From positions 1-52,081 of the forward strand of contig NZ_FWXY01000026.1 in assembly GCF_900176365.1 (NCBI RefSeq): 52,081 nt of DNA. The letters run 5' to 3'. Below, in pieces: positions 42,703 to 51,197 of the stretch (position 1 is the stretch's first letter; each line of letters begins with the position of its first letter). The notes below the pieces were generated by a model. The model did no database searches. It was not told the DNA's origin and was given only the letters and a program-made list of their open reading frames with translations. Source of the DNA: Desulfocicer vacuolatum DSM 3385 (GTDB taxonomy: Bacteria; Desulfobacterota; Desulfobacteria; Desulfobacterales; Desulfobacteraceae). A program made the translations under genes and the position numbers.

Positions 42703-42794
42703 TATAGGAAATACTTCGCAGATCAGAGGCGTATTTCAAGCTTTGTTGTGGGCGGAGCGAGGTCAGAATGCGGTCCGCCCGTGGCGGTTATATT
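42703..42794 (-). repeat. Composite dispersed repeat, B-module copy 8
   Basis: GAAATACTTCG, gcgtatttcaagctttgttg and ggtccgcccgtggcggttat identify an isolated B module. It abuts the upstream region of the CNB gene and creates a false N-terminal extension of that frame. Confidence 0.8.
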
Positions 42795-43090
42795 GAAATA
42801 TATTTAAGCGTTTAAGGCTCAAAACCCGGCATCTTGGAATCCCAGGTCTCAACGTCAAAACAGAATCAGAAATCGTAACGCACAGGAGGGAGGCAGATTT
42901 TTCGATGCCCGGTATTTTAACAACAAAGAAGATACGTGCTTTTTGTGATGGTGGCCCAAGATAGGTTTACAACAACGAAATCAGAGGAAAATTAGAAAGA
43001 AGTCCGGCGATTTTTTCAGAAAAACACCTGTATTAAGAATAACGTGACACAATAAAGGTGTCAAGGAAGATTTAATCTCATAGGATGACA
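42795..43090. other. Gene-free stretch before the LOG-family gene terminus
   Basis: No gene is supported. An AGGAGGGAGG ribosome-binding-like site at about 42882-42891 precedes a 16-codon frame from ATG 42904 that stops at once, perhaps a gene remnant. ACACCT (43024-43029) and AGGTGT (43055-43060) could pair loosely. Confidence 0.4.
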
Positions 43091-43194
43091 TAGCAAAGCC
43101 CCCCCGGGGGCCAATAGGAACCGGACAATTGGACCGTCTACGGTCCCGGCCCGGGCCCATTGCCCGTCGGGGGCGGCATCATACCATTTTCCAC
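43091..43194 (+). repeat. Composite dispersed repeat, A-module copy 9 (diverged)
   Basis: AGCAAAGCCCCCCCGGGGGC, aataggaaccggacaattgg and CCCATTGCCCGTCGGGGGCGG are recognisable. TATAAT has decayed to CATCAT. It lies just beyond the stop codon of the LOG-family gene. Confidence 0.8.
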
Positions 43195-43203
43195 AAATAA
43201 AAT

Positions 43204-45321
43204 TTACGATTTAAGCCGATAATTGGGTTTTTCAAACACTTCAACCGGCTCAAGCCCCAGGTCCTGCTTTCTGATGTTCCTGGATTTTTTACGGGCCATG
43301 TTAACATCTTCCATGGGAATTTTTTTCTGCTTATACCATGTATCGGGATCTTCCAGAAATGGAACCAGCACCTGCACGGCATCAACAGCAGTGGCGCAGG
43401 AATGAATTAAATGGGGGGCAAATGCAGGACCGTATTTTTTTTCTGCAATCTGAATGGTCTGTTTCCGGGCATTTTCCCAAAGATTATCCGGGTCCAGTAA
43501 AACAATGGGGGCCAGGGGATTTTCATGGAGTTTCATGGAAGTAATGGAAATTGCCAACTCCTCGGCAGTGCCATAGCCACCGGTATTGATGATGGGTAAA
43601 TTACTTAATTTCTGGATATGATCCTGCCGGGGCAGACGCAATCCTTCTTTATACTTCATTAACCCATCACAGGTGGTAAGGGATGCCTGGTTTTCCCCTT
43701 CCAGATCAATGGCCACCCCCACACTCACAATATTGTGTTGCCGGGCCAGATCATTGGCCTCCTTCATCAATCCCGGGCCTCCGCCGTGGACAATGCCCAT
43801 CTCGTCCCCCAGCCGGGCTGCCAGGCGGTTCAACAGATCAATGGTCAACTGATTGTCTGCGGCTTCGCTGTGGGAGCCGTAAAAGGCAAACCAGTAACGA
43901 ACCCTATCAAACCGTTCCCTGTCATCGGGCTCCATAAAGCACCCATGGTAAAAGGTATAGAGCTTGTCAATGTCAGGGTCATAACGCAAAAATTCACAAT
44001 CCGAATGATCCGTGTGGGTGAGCTTGATCATTTTTTTAACATAATCATCCTCAAAGGCGGGGGTGCCGGCACTGATAAGAAATGTTCTCAAACCACTTCT
44101 TTTCAGGGCATCCAGAACCTCCGGGGCAGGAAAATTTCTGCCGATGAACACCCGGCTGTTTATGCCCCCCAGCACAGACAATTTTTGCAGGGTGTTTTTG
44201 AACTCTCCGTTTTGATCAACGGGAAACAACGGTTGGGGTTTGCGGTGGGTACTTTGTACCACACAGTTTTTGATCATCTCCAGCTGGGCCTCTCCATGGG
44301 GGTTCAAGGCCATGGGAATGGGTACAAAATTTCCCTTGTTTAAAATCATACCCAGAGAATCAGGCTGGATGGTCTGTAAAAGATTACTCACCTCGGCATT
44401 GGTGAGCAGATCGCACAGGCGATATCCATCCTTTACCTTGTTTTTTTCCAGGGGAACAGTGAGGGGATTTCGGGTGCGAAAAAAACGGATTTTTATTCTG
44501 GCACTGCTCAAATGCATGTCGGTGTCACCATAATTGTAAAGCTCCACCTGGCGATCCCGAAAGGTTCTGAAAGGGTCCAGCACCATGGCTGATAAATGCC
44601 GTATCTGCCCTTTTTCCAGCTCCACCACCGGATCAATCACCGCATAGATATCCCCCAATGAAATTTTTATGGCCCCCACAAACAGCTCCCCCGGATGCAG
44701 CAGAGCTGTCTTAAGGTTCAAGGGAATTCTGGATCGAATGCGATTCAGGGCAATGCGTCCTTTTTTAATGACGGCATTGATGCTGGAGGGATTCATGGCA
44801 TGGGGCTCAAATCGGTATTGATAGGGTTCCAGGGCCACCGAGATATAATCACACGCCTTGCCGGTGAGGGGATCTGTCTCCTGATGAATTTCAAATCCGT
44901 CATAATACCCTTTACGGATTTTCCGGCCCACAAAAAGCCGCTTATGAAGATAGTGGCGCACATCCTGAATTCTCAAATCGGGGTCCATGATCACCAGCCG
45001 ACCGATTTCATCGCCCTTGTGAAATTGATCCAGCACATTGCCAAGCAGGGGGTTGAGATTGTGAATGCAGCCGTCCAGAAAAACATCTTGCCCGTCCACC
45101 ACGGGAAGGGTTTCCGGGCTTTTGGGTACCGCGTCAAGGCCAATCTGGGCATTACCGCTCCTGCCGGTGAAGCAAAAGGGCTTTTTTTCATTGACGGCAC
45201 TTCGGATGTAATCGGACACCGAGGGAAAATGAAACACGGCATTGCGGCTTTCTTCTTTCTCTTTCCGGGGTTCAATACTGAATATGTGCCCGTCCGGGCT
45301 TATGATCTGGGGGATGTCCAT
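43204..45321 (-). CDS. LOG-domain (TIGR00730-like) protein with a large N-terminal region
   Basis: The protein has 705 residues. The C-terminal third (about 470-670) is a LOG/lysine decarboxylase-like Rossmann domain with GGGPGLMKEAN and NTGGYGTAEELA, variants of the family motifs GGGxxGLM and PGGxGTxxE; the Pro is Thr here. Stand-alone LOG proteins are phosphoribohydrolases acting on nucleotides. The first 430 residues have no family I recognise. They include a basic region near 195-220 and beta-rich segments such as GELFVGAIKISLGDIYAVIDPVVEL. No signal peptide. The start codon has only a weak ribosome binding site. Confidence 0.75.
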   Translation of the reverse strand: MDIPQIISPDGHIFSIEPRKEKEESRNAVFHFPSVSDYIRSAVNEKKPFCFTGRSGNAQIGLDAVPKSPETLPVVDGQDVFLDGCIHNLNPLLGNVLDQFHKGDEIGRLVIMDPDLRIQDVRHYLHKRLFVGRKIRKGYYDGFEIHQETDPLTGKACDYISVALEPYQYRFEPHAMNPSSINAVIKKGRIALNRIRSRIPLNLKTALLHPGELFVGAIKISLGDIYAVIDPVVELEKGQIRHLSAMVLDPFRTFRDRQVELYNYGDTDMHLSSARIKIRFFRTRNPLTVPLEKNKVKDGYRLCDLLTNAEVSNLLQTIQPDSLGMILNKGNFVPIPMALNPHGEAQLEMIKNCVVQSTHRKPQPLFPVDQNGEFKNTLQKLSVLGGINSRVFIGRNFPAPEVLDALKRSGLRTFLISAGTPAFEDDYVKKMIKLTHTDHSDCEFLRYDPDIDKLYTFYHGCFMEPDDRERFDRVRYWFAFYGSHSEAADNQLTIDLLNRLAARLGDEMGIVHGGGPGLMKEANDLARQHNIVSVGVAIDLEGENQASLTTCDGLMKYKEGLRLPRQDHIQKLSNLPIINTGGYGTAEELAISITSMKLHENPLAPIVLLDPDNLWENARKQTIQIAEKKYGPAFAPHLIHSCATAVDAVQVLVPFLEDPDTWYKQKKIPMEDVNMARKKSRNIRKQDLGLEPVEVFEKPNYRLKS

Positions 45322-45443
45322 GGATGTTACTTTCTTTCACAAGTGATGAGGTTTATTGTTAAATCCTATTCTTCCTGTCCTGCAACCTAAAAGATTCCTC
45401 CACACTTGTCAACTCTGTCATATGTCGACGATCCAACAAACAT

Positions 45444-46958
45444 CTAAATAGAACTCTTTTCAATAATTTTTTTCAAAACATCTAAATCCACGGCTGTGAT
45501 TTCAGGGGATGTTATCTTTTCAATGGATGCGTTAGCCTCGGCAGTAATAACCTGTTTTTTACAATGGGCAAAAGGGATAAAAAAAACAATATTTTGTTGA
45601 ACAAGCGTTTCCAAAACTGAGTTCAACACAGCTATCTGCCCGGGACTGATCTTTTTAAATGGCCCCCACCCTTGATAAATTTCAAAACTGTCTGTGGTTA
45701 CTTCATTGTTTTTCTTTAAAATGGTCACACCATCTTTTTCAAGCCATATTTCCAGTTGAACATGCCAACGCTCTCCATCAGGGCAGGCGATGCGGTATCT
45801 TGTCCGAACCGTATCCTTTGAGTTATCACCGACAACAAAACTTTTTTTTAAACCATCTTTAAGAATAAAATAAAGAGAAGCGTCTTCAATATCCTCTGGG
45901 TCCAAACATTTCTTCAACACCTCATCATTTATTATCAAATCAATTTTTTCAATGGCTACAACATCAATGTCACAGGCCTGTTCCGGACTTAAATATTGAA
46001 AATATTCCTGTTTTTTTCTTTTATATATTTTCTCAGCTTTGTCCAGGGCATTTTCAATGGTTTTTTGGTAAAATCGCAGCTGATAACGCCTCTTTCGCAC
46101 CAAAAAATTATTTATATTCTCCATTGATTCCAATACACCAAGGGCCTTTTTCAAATTACCTGAACGAAAATACCCTTCACTCTTTTCCAAAATGTCCCTA
46201 CAATATGCAGAAACATATTCCGTTTTAACACATTGCACAAGATCCGGCTTAATACCTTCAAATTCACCGGTATCCAGATAAGCCAGGGAATACTGCACCC
46301 TGTCCCACGCATTTATTGCTATCTGATTTCGAATATGTTGACATTCGGCAACCACCAATCGCTCTTTTATTTTGTTTTTTTCCATGCCGGAAAGGACTCC
46401 GCCTTCTTTTAACAAGGCTTTTTGGAAATCAGATACGGCTGTCTCATAATCACCGGCTTCCGCATGGTTCGCTGCAACGGACACAAGATAAAATATTTTT
46501 CGTTTCTGCAGTTGCTGTAGATAGGCTTTCTTTAACTGATCCAGGGATTCCAGTTTGTTTTGTAAAGCCCCACCGGATGATGGAGCAAATATCTTGGCAT
46601 ATTCCACAGCTTCTTTATATTTGAAAATGGCATTTGTGATGGCTTCCAATGATCGTGAATATTCTTTTTCCGCCATGGGCATTTGCAAATGATCAGCGGC
46701 AGTCTTTAATGCAACAGCCTGCTTTACCTTGCCATCGGCGATACATACCGCAACTTTTGACAAAGCGTCCGCCAGTTTTGATCCTGTTTCTATTATTCCC
46801 GGAACCCTCTTAAAATGGTTGTAAGCAACTTCACAGCGATTGTGATGATATGCACTCATCCCTTTTTTAAAATGAGGAGAGGCGCACCCGCCAAAAAACA
46901 GAGCTGCAATACAGACTGCCCCGGCAATAATTATCCTCAATCGCATCATGGTGCTCAT
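45444..46958 (-). CDS. Putative lipoprotein with TPR-like helical repeats
   Basis: This 504-residue exported lipoprotein has a signal peptide ending in the lipobox FFGGC, with Cys25 as lipidation site. The body is helical with TPR-like stretches (AEAGDYETAVSDFQKALL, GYFRSGNLKKALGVLESM). A beta-rich C-terminal part contains RTRYRIACPDGERWHVQLEIWLEKDG. No named family was recognised. ATG 46958 overlaps the stop of the preceding gene (ATGA), so this is the last gene of a coupled three-gene operon. It is predicted to sit in the outer membrane or the outer face of the inner membrane. Confidence 0.7.
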   Translation of the reverse strand: MSTMMRLRIIIAGAVCIAALFFGGCASPHFKKGMSAYHHNRCEVAYNHFKRVPGIIETGSKLADALSKVAVCIADGKVKQAVALKTAADHLQMPMAEKEYSRSLEAITNAIFKYKEAVEYAKIFAPSSGGALQNKLESLDQLKKAYLQQLQKRKIFYLVSVAANHAEAGDYETAVSDFQKALLKEGGVLSGMEKNKIKERLVVAECQHIRNQIAINAWDRVQYSLAYLDTGEFEGIKPDLVQCVKTEYVSAYCRDILEKSEGYFRSGNLKKALGVLESMENINNFLVRKRRYQLRFYQKTIENALDKAEKIYKRKKQEYFQYLSPEQACDIDVVAIEKIDLIINDEVLKKCLDPEDIEDASLYFILKDGLKKSFVVGDNSKDTVRTRYRIACPDGERWHVQLEIWLEKDGVTILKKNNEVTTDSFEIYQGWGPFKKISPGQIAVLNSVLETLVQQNIVFFIPFAHCKKQVITAEANASIEKITSPEITAVDLDVLKKIIEKSSI

Positions 46959-47617
46959 TGTCTGTCCCATTCCATTTTACCGTTTTCTGAAATGCCCACT
47001 TCTCTATGTTGAACATTGGCAATGGTTTTCTGCATCTGATCGATCACTCCTTTCATTGCCGGTTTTACAATGATGTCCGGTGCATTCATTCCGGCCAACT
47101 CCGTCAGAGCTTTATTGGCAATTTCAGAGGCACGAAGAACCCCCTGGCTTACCGTCTTCTGTAAGCTCAAATCCGTGGCTGCCATAATCTCCTTTCCCCA
47201 CAATTTTATTTTCTCCCGAATATTGTCCAAGGCAGCTTGGGAAAGGTTTTGATGGGCCTCTACTGTTTTTTCCACCCTGTCCGCAAATATCTGAATCTGC
47301 CCATCAGCATAAATTTTCAATTGATCCAGATAAAGTGATTTATTGATCTTTCCTGACTGAAAATTGGTGAGAGCTTCCATAATGCTGGGTTTTTCCGGCA
47401 TAACCGTTTTTAAATCTCCGGGGGAATGGGGAAATGACATACCCATGACATCCTCCGAATTCCCATCGGTCTTAGATGATCCATATCCACTTGTGTTATC
47501 TGATTGCCCATCTGAGTCTAAAAAACTGAAATCAAATTCATCCCAATTAACACTCTCTTTTTCATTATTATTTTCCTGCCCACCGCGAACAGGAAGTTTT
47601 CCACGCTCATCCCCCAT
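46955..47617 (-). CDS. Hypothetical acidic-N-terminus helical protein (middle gene of envelope operon)
   Basis: This 220-residue soluble protein has no signal peptide or membrane segment. The first 60 residues are acidic and rich in Ser, Asn and Gly, probably disordered. The rest is amphipathic helix, for example LYLDQLKIYADGQIQIFADRVEKTV and LDNIREKIKLWGKEIMAATDLSLQKTVSQGVL, with a phasin- or coiled-coil-like look. I do not recognise the family. AGGAG lies 6 nt before ATG. It is 36 nt after the membrane protein gene and overlaps the lipoprotein gene by 4 nt. Confidence 0.65.
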   Translation of the reverse strand: MGDERGKLPVRGGQENNNEKESVNWDEFDFSFLDSDGQSDNTSGYGSSKTDGNSEDVMGMSFPHSPGDLKTVMPEKPSIMEALTNFQSGKINKSLYLDQLKIYADGQIQIFADRVEKTVEAHQNLSQAALDNIREKIKLWGKEIMAATDLSLQKTVSQGVLRASEIANKALTELAGMNAPDIIVKPAMKGVIDQMQKTIANVQHREVGISENGKMEWDRQ

Positions 47618-47653
47618 ATCAACTCCTTTTATTATAGTTTCAAATTTAACTGA

Positions 47654-48766
47654 TTAAGATTCAAACGAATTTGAATACCAGCGAAACAACTTATCCAAAA
47701 CTTTTTTCTTATCGGCTTCCGACATATTTTTCATATCAAGAACAGCATCTGCATGGGTTTGATATTTTTTGGTAATTTTAAGTATCAAATCAGTTTTGGC
47801 TTCCTGTAAATCAAGGGCCGTTGATACCAAACTGTCCTGATGAATATCACTTAACAGTTTTGTTGCCTCCAATTGATTTTTAAGCAATCGTCTATTTTTT
47901 TGCGCCAAATTTCGTAACAGTGCTGGAACAATTTTTGTGTGATATAGCTTGAAAAAAAATAAAATTGTGAGCCAGATTAATAATACCGCCATGGAAAGAT
48001 ATTTTACCTGTCCCTTCGCCTGATCCATTGTATTATTGTGGGTAAATTTTATTTTTTCCAAGGGAAGATACCCAACCATACCTGCTTCATTTGAAAAAAC
48101 ACGGGCACAGCCACCATGGATTGCCTCCACAACAACAGTTTGTCCTTTTTTCAAAGTCTTTTTCAAAAACACATTTTTCCCACACCCAATTGATAAAGGC
48201 AGATCATGGGTAACAATTGCCAATTCATGACTGAACAAATTGAGATGCATTGGAGAAACAAACAATAGCCCCACAACAACCAATGACGACATTGGAATAC
48301 AGAAAAAAATGAAATGCCTGGATCTCAACCGATAATATAGAGGAACTCCGTGTATCTCCTTGCTGGATGGGATCAGCACTTTCAATGCCAGAATTATCCC
48401 CAAAGATCCAACAATCAAATACCACGGCAATATTTCCATTTTATGACCTGTCAAAATCCAAAAAAGCAAAAACAAATGCAGCAAAAGAGCAACTGAGAAG
48501 CACATTGATTGTAAGAAACTTATTTTATCTGTGATCAGTTGATTAAGTCTCTCTTTAAGAATTTCAATTTTTTGAGGGTCTACGGCAATACCGTTAAAGG
48601 GAAATATTTTTTTGGAAGTGGAGGAAATTCCCGGGTCTGAATTCGTAGCCATTAAACCCGCACTGGCGCAGAGCCGCCTTAATTGTTTCAATTCCTTGAT
48701 TGATATGGATGTAAGCGAATCCGGATTATCCAAAACCGTTTCTAATTTCTTGAATTGATCTGTCAT
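47654..48766 (-). CDS. Membrane protein with SH3-like loop (first gene of envelope operon)
   Basis: The protein has 370 residues. A soluble N-terminal part (1-85) precedes hydrophobic segments at about 88-110, 114-136 and 157-176. A stretch resembling an SH3b domain follows (about 195-245, KTLKKGQTVVVEAIHGGCARVFSNEAGMVGYLPLEKI), then a fourth membrane helix near 262-285 and a charged helical tail. The SH3-like part should face the periplasm and both ends the cytoplasm. The whole protein matches no family I know. ATG 48766 is favoured by GGGAG 8 nt upstream. Confidence 0.7.
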   Translation of the reverse strand: MTDQFKKLETVLDNPDSLTSISIKELKQLRRLCASAGLMATNSDPGISSTSKKIFPFNGIAVDPQKIEILKERLNQLITDKISFLQSMCFSVALLLHLFLLFWILTGHKMEILPWYLIVGSLGIILALKVLIPSSKEIHGVPLYYRLRSRHFIFFCIPMSSLVVVGLLFVSPMHLNLFSHELAIVTHDLPLSIGCGKNVFLKKTLKKGQTVVVEAIHGGCARVFSNEAGMVGYLPLEKIKFTHNNTMDQAKGQVKYLSMAVLLIWLTILFFFKLYHTKIVPALLRNLAQKNRRLLKNQLEATKLLSDIHQDSLVSTALDLQEAKTDLILKITKKYQTHADAVLDMKNMSEADKKKVLDKLFRWYSNSFES

Positions 48767-48856
48767 TTTTAACTCCCAAAAACAAAGTGGAATAAATGAC
48801 CGGCGCATTATTATAGCATAGATAAAATTTTCAATTATTTAGCTTCTTCTAAACAT

Positions 48857-49105
48857 TCCTTAATCACCTTCATAAGCGGTGCCCCATTCAGAGATCGGTG
48901 AAGTATATTATCGCCGAGCCGCTTCAAGTCTTAATCACCTTCATAAGCGGTGCCCCATTCAGAGATACGCCAAGAAGTACGGCGTTGCAGTTGATCCCGT
49001 CTTAATCACCTTCATAAGCGGTGCCCCATTCAGAGACCAACCAGCAGTTGAGACTAAATGTAATTTCCGTCTTAATCACCTTCATAAGCGGTGCCCCATT
49101 CAGAG
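48857..49105 (-). CRISPR. CRISPR array, 4 repeats and 3 spacers
   Basis: Four 37-nt repeats lie at 48857-48893, 48928-48964, 48999-49035 and 49069-49105, with spacers of 34, 34 and 33 nt. The plus-strand repeat begins GTCTTAATCACCTTCATAAG and ends CGGTGCCCCATTCAGAG. Copies 2-4 are identical; copy 1 differs in its first two bases. In the proposed transcript orientation (minus strand) the repeat ends in GATTAAGAC, and the altered copy is the last one, as expected at the leader-distal end. Confidence 0.95.
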
Positions 49106-49238
49106 TGCACTCTCAAAATATATTGTATTATTTTGAGAAGTTAAAATACATTTTTCACGACATTCAAACTCGCAAAAAGTTAGTTTTTTTATGTATCTTT
49201 TATATAAAAACAAATTCATTATCATCATGTCTAATGAA
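49106..49238 (-). promoter_or_regulatory. Probable CRISPR leader
   Basis: An AT-rich 133-nt segment lies between the intact end of the array and the cas1 stop codon. It fits a leader carrying the array promoter and the integration site. No core promoter is singled out. Confidence 0.6.
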
Positions 49239-50261
49239 TTACCACAATCCGACCATACCTTCAATCATCTTAGTGCAATAAAACTTTAAGGATTGTACTT
49301 CAAGCCCATCTTCAGAAGTCAAATCCAATATTGGCCATTTTTTTTTCCATTCCTCCCATGCAAAAAAATAAATTTTCCGCCCTTCCTTTGAAATGCGGCA
49401 GCCATCTGTTCCGGATGTTGTAAAATGGCCAGGGCTAAGTTCTCCAATTATATTCAAAACAAAAGCATCCACACCGGGTCTCAATGGTTCTGCAATGTCA
49501 AGAATTAAAGATTCCCGACCGGGATAAGGAGAATGAAGAAACCCCAGGGCCGGGTCAAGACCACGAATATTCACCTCTTTTCTTATTTCTGACATCAATA
49601 ATGTATAAGAAAGAGACAACAGGGCATTTACCGGGTCTTTTGGAGGGCGCCTGTTTCTCCCTTTAAACTTCCATTTTTTACTGAGAAAAACTGCCAGAAA
49701 TCCAAACCATTCCTTTGCTGCCGCCCCCTCTACCCCCCGGGACGAATCAATGCTTTTAGAAACGCCTAACTGGTGCAGACACTCTTTTAATACGCCATTG
49801 GATTTTTTCCCTGCTTTTGTCACTCTATTTGTTATTTTGACACTTTGGATAGCCTGCCGTAAAAAACCATTTGAACCGTTATGGGTCAAAGAGTTCAATA
49901 AAGTACGCACTCCTGTGATCTTTCCCTGCAACAGCCAGGACACCACCCTGAGTTTAACATCAGAATCATTCCATGCCCGGTACTGTTTTATGCGGACCAT
50001 AATGGATGTTGAGATACCCGCTCCAAGCCAGGCAGAAGCACCTGTCCCCCTGGAAGGTAAGAGCACGGCTGCCACACCAAGTTCCGATAATACCCTCCAT
50101 ACATCACAGGAAACCTGGGGACTTCCGTAAACAATAACCTGCCCCACCATTCCCAGAGGAATGCGTTGCATGGTGGCATCTGCATGCTTGATTTTCAAAG
50201 CTTTTCCATCCAGCACCACAGTTGTATCACGTCGATCCTCAATTAACGTCATTTTTTCCAT
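49239..50261 (-). CDS. cas1: CRISPR-associated endonuclease/integrase Cas1
   Basis: This 340-residue Cas1 has the catalytic residues in place: Glu in GVEGAAAKEWFGF, His in LGFLHSPYPGRESL and Asp in LILDIAEPLRPGVDAFVLNII. The N-terminal beta domain (TVVLDGKALKI...PLGMVGQVIVYGSPQVSCDVWRVL) is typical. Cas1 with Cas2 integrates new spacers at the leader. ATG 50261 has GGAGG 5 nt upstream and overlaps the end of the second cas2 by 13 nt. No reverse transcriptase is fused to it; the RT is encoded separately and divergently. Confidence 0.95.
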   Translation of the reverse strand: MEKMTLIEDRRDTTVVLDGKALKIKHADATMQRIPLGMVGQVIVYGSPQVSCDVWRVLSELGVAAVLLPSRGTGASAWLGAGISTSIMVRIKQYRAWNDSDVKLRVVSWLLQGKITGVRTLLNSLTHNGSNGFLRQAIQSVKITNRVTKAGKKSNGVLKECLHQLGVSKSIDSSRGVEGAAAKEWFGFLAVFLSKKWKFKGRNRRPPKDPVNALLSLSYTLLMSEIRKEVNIRGLDPALGFLHSPYPGRESLILDIAEPLRPGVDAFVLNIIGELSPGHFTTSGTDGCRISKEGRKIYFFAWEEWKKKWPILDLTSEDGLEVQSLKFYCTKMIEGMVGLW

Positions 50262-50617
50262 AAACGCCTCCAAAACGATACTTTGGCAGACGAAGCTGTG
50301 GAGGAGGAAGGTTTTCCATGGGAGTTATGTTCCTTTTTATCCTCAAGAACAATCAAGGGATAGGATTCCAGGACACCTCCGGTTGTCCAAACCTTATCCG
50401 GACTTTCCACAGGATAAGCCCGGATATCATCGTATTTGGGTTTAATGAGTTTCCCCAGATCACCCAGCAATGCCTTCATTTGTAATTCTGTCCCCTGGAT
50501 AAAAAATATAGATTTCTGGACAGCAAGACCGCTTTTCTTCATCAGGCGATGAACTTTTACCAATCTCTTTGGGTCTGCAATATCATAACAAAACATATAC
50601 CACCCAGGCCTTGCCAT
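50249..50617 (-). CDS. cas2: Cas2 protein, second copy (next to cas1)
   Basis: This 122-residue Cas2 has the ferredoxin-like opening WYMFCYDIADPKRLVKVHRLMKKSGLAVQKSIFFI, with Asp in the YDI position that binds metal in Cas2, and DDIRAYPV as the later strand. A 25-30-residue Ser- and Lys-rich C-terminal tail (SHGKPSSSTASSAK) is longer than usual. GGAGG lies just before the ATG. It is clearly different in sequence from the other Cas2 15 nt upstream, so it is not a recent duplicate. Confidence 0.88.
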   Translation of the reverse strand: MARPGWYMFCYDIADPKRLVKVHRLMKKSGLAVQKSIFFIQGTELQMKALLGDLGKLIKPKYDDIRAYPVESPDKVWTTGGVLESYPLIVLEDKKEHNSHGKPSSSTASSAKVSFWRRLWKK

Positions 50618-50632
50618 CTTTCCTCCAGGAAA

Positions 50633-50920
50633 TCAACCGTAATAAAACATTTTTTTATTCACAGATGTATTATTGCCCATGCCCTTTGTTAAAACTTTTC
50701 GTCTCATTTCAACCCAGGCCATAATCAGATTATCAGTGTCTGTATCAATTTCAGCGCTCAATTGTAAAAACAGTTCTTCAGCCTGTTCAAGGGTCAAACG
50801 ACACTCGTAAACGGACTTCTGGTTATCCAAATTCCATTCACGCAATATTTTCCTAACCCTGGCACGGATTTTATTCTTAGAAATATCATAAGCAACGACG
50901 ATGGGATGAGATCTTGCCAT
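50633..50920 (-). CDS. cas2: Cas2 protein, first copy
   Basis: This 95-residue Cas2 has a canonical PIVVAYDISKNKIRARVRKILREWNLDNQKSVYECRLT start, with the conserved Asp in YDIS and a DTDNLIMAWV strand near the end. It shares little beyond the fold with the second Cas2 that follows 15 nt later. It is the first gene of the leftward adaptation operon. GGAT is a weak ribosome binding site before the ATG. Confidence 0.9.
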   Translation of the reverse strand: MARSHPIVVAYDISKNKIRARVRKILREWNLDNQKSVYECRLTLEQAEELFLQLSAEIDTDTDNLIMAWVEMRRKVLTKGMGNNTSVNKKMFYYG

Positions 50921-51197
50921 CTATTATCCATTTGGTATTTTCAGTCAATGATATTTTACATATAAATGTCAAATACAATATCATAATTACCATGTCAAGC
51001 AAAGCTTTTGGTTCAAACTAAAAGAAACAAATATCTTTATGAAACATAAAAAATGAAATTGATTACTTTACAGAAAAATTCAATTCCTGTATGAGAATTA
51101 TGGGCAATACTTCTTCTTTTCATGGAAAACCGGCTCTTGATGATTTGAATATCATTGATTCTTAACTTAAACCGGCCGCAAACAGGGACACCTTAAA
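50921..51197. promoter_or_regulatory. Divergent control region between cas2 and the reverse transcriptase gene
   Basis: This 277-nt AT-rich spacer lies between the leftward cas operon and the rightward RT gene. It must carry both promoters. No repeat or clear -35/-10 pair was singled out. Confidence 0.45.

Noticed and set aside
42659-42739. N-terminal extension of the CNB protein
   Set aside because: The extra residues are translated from the B-module repeat, and the AGGAGG site supports the later ATG.
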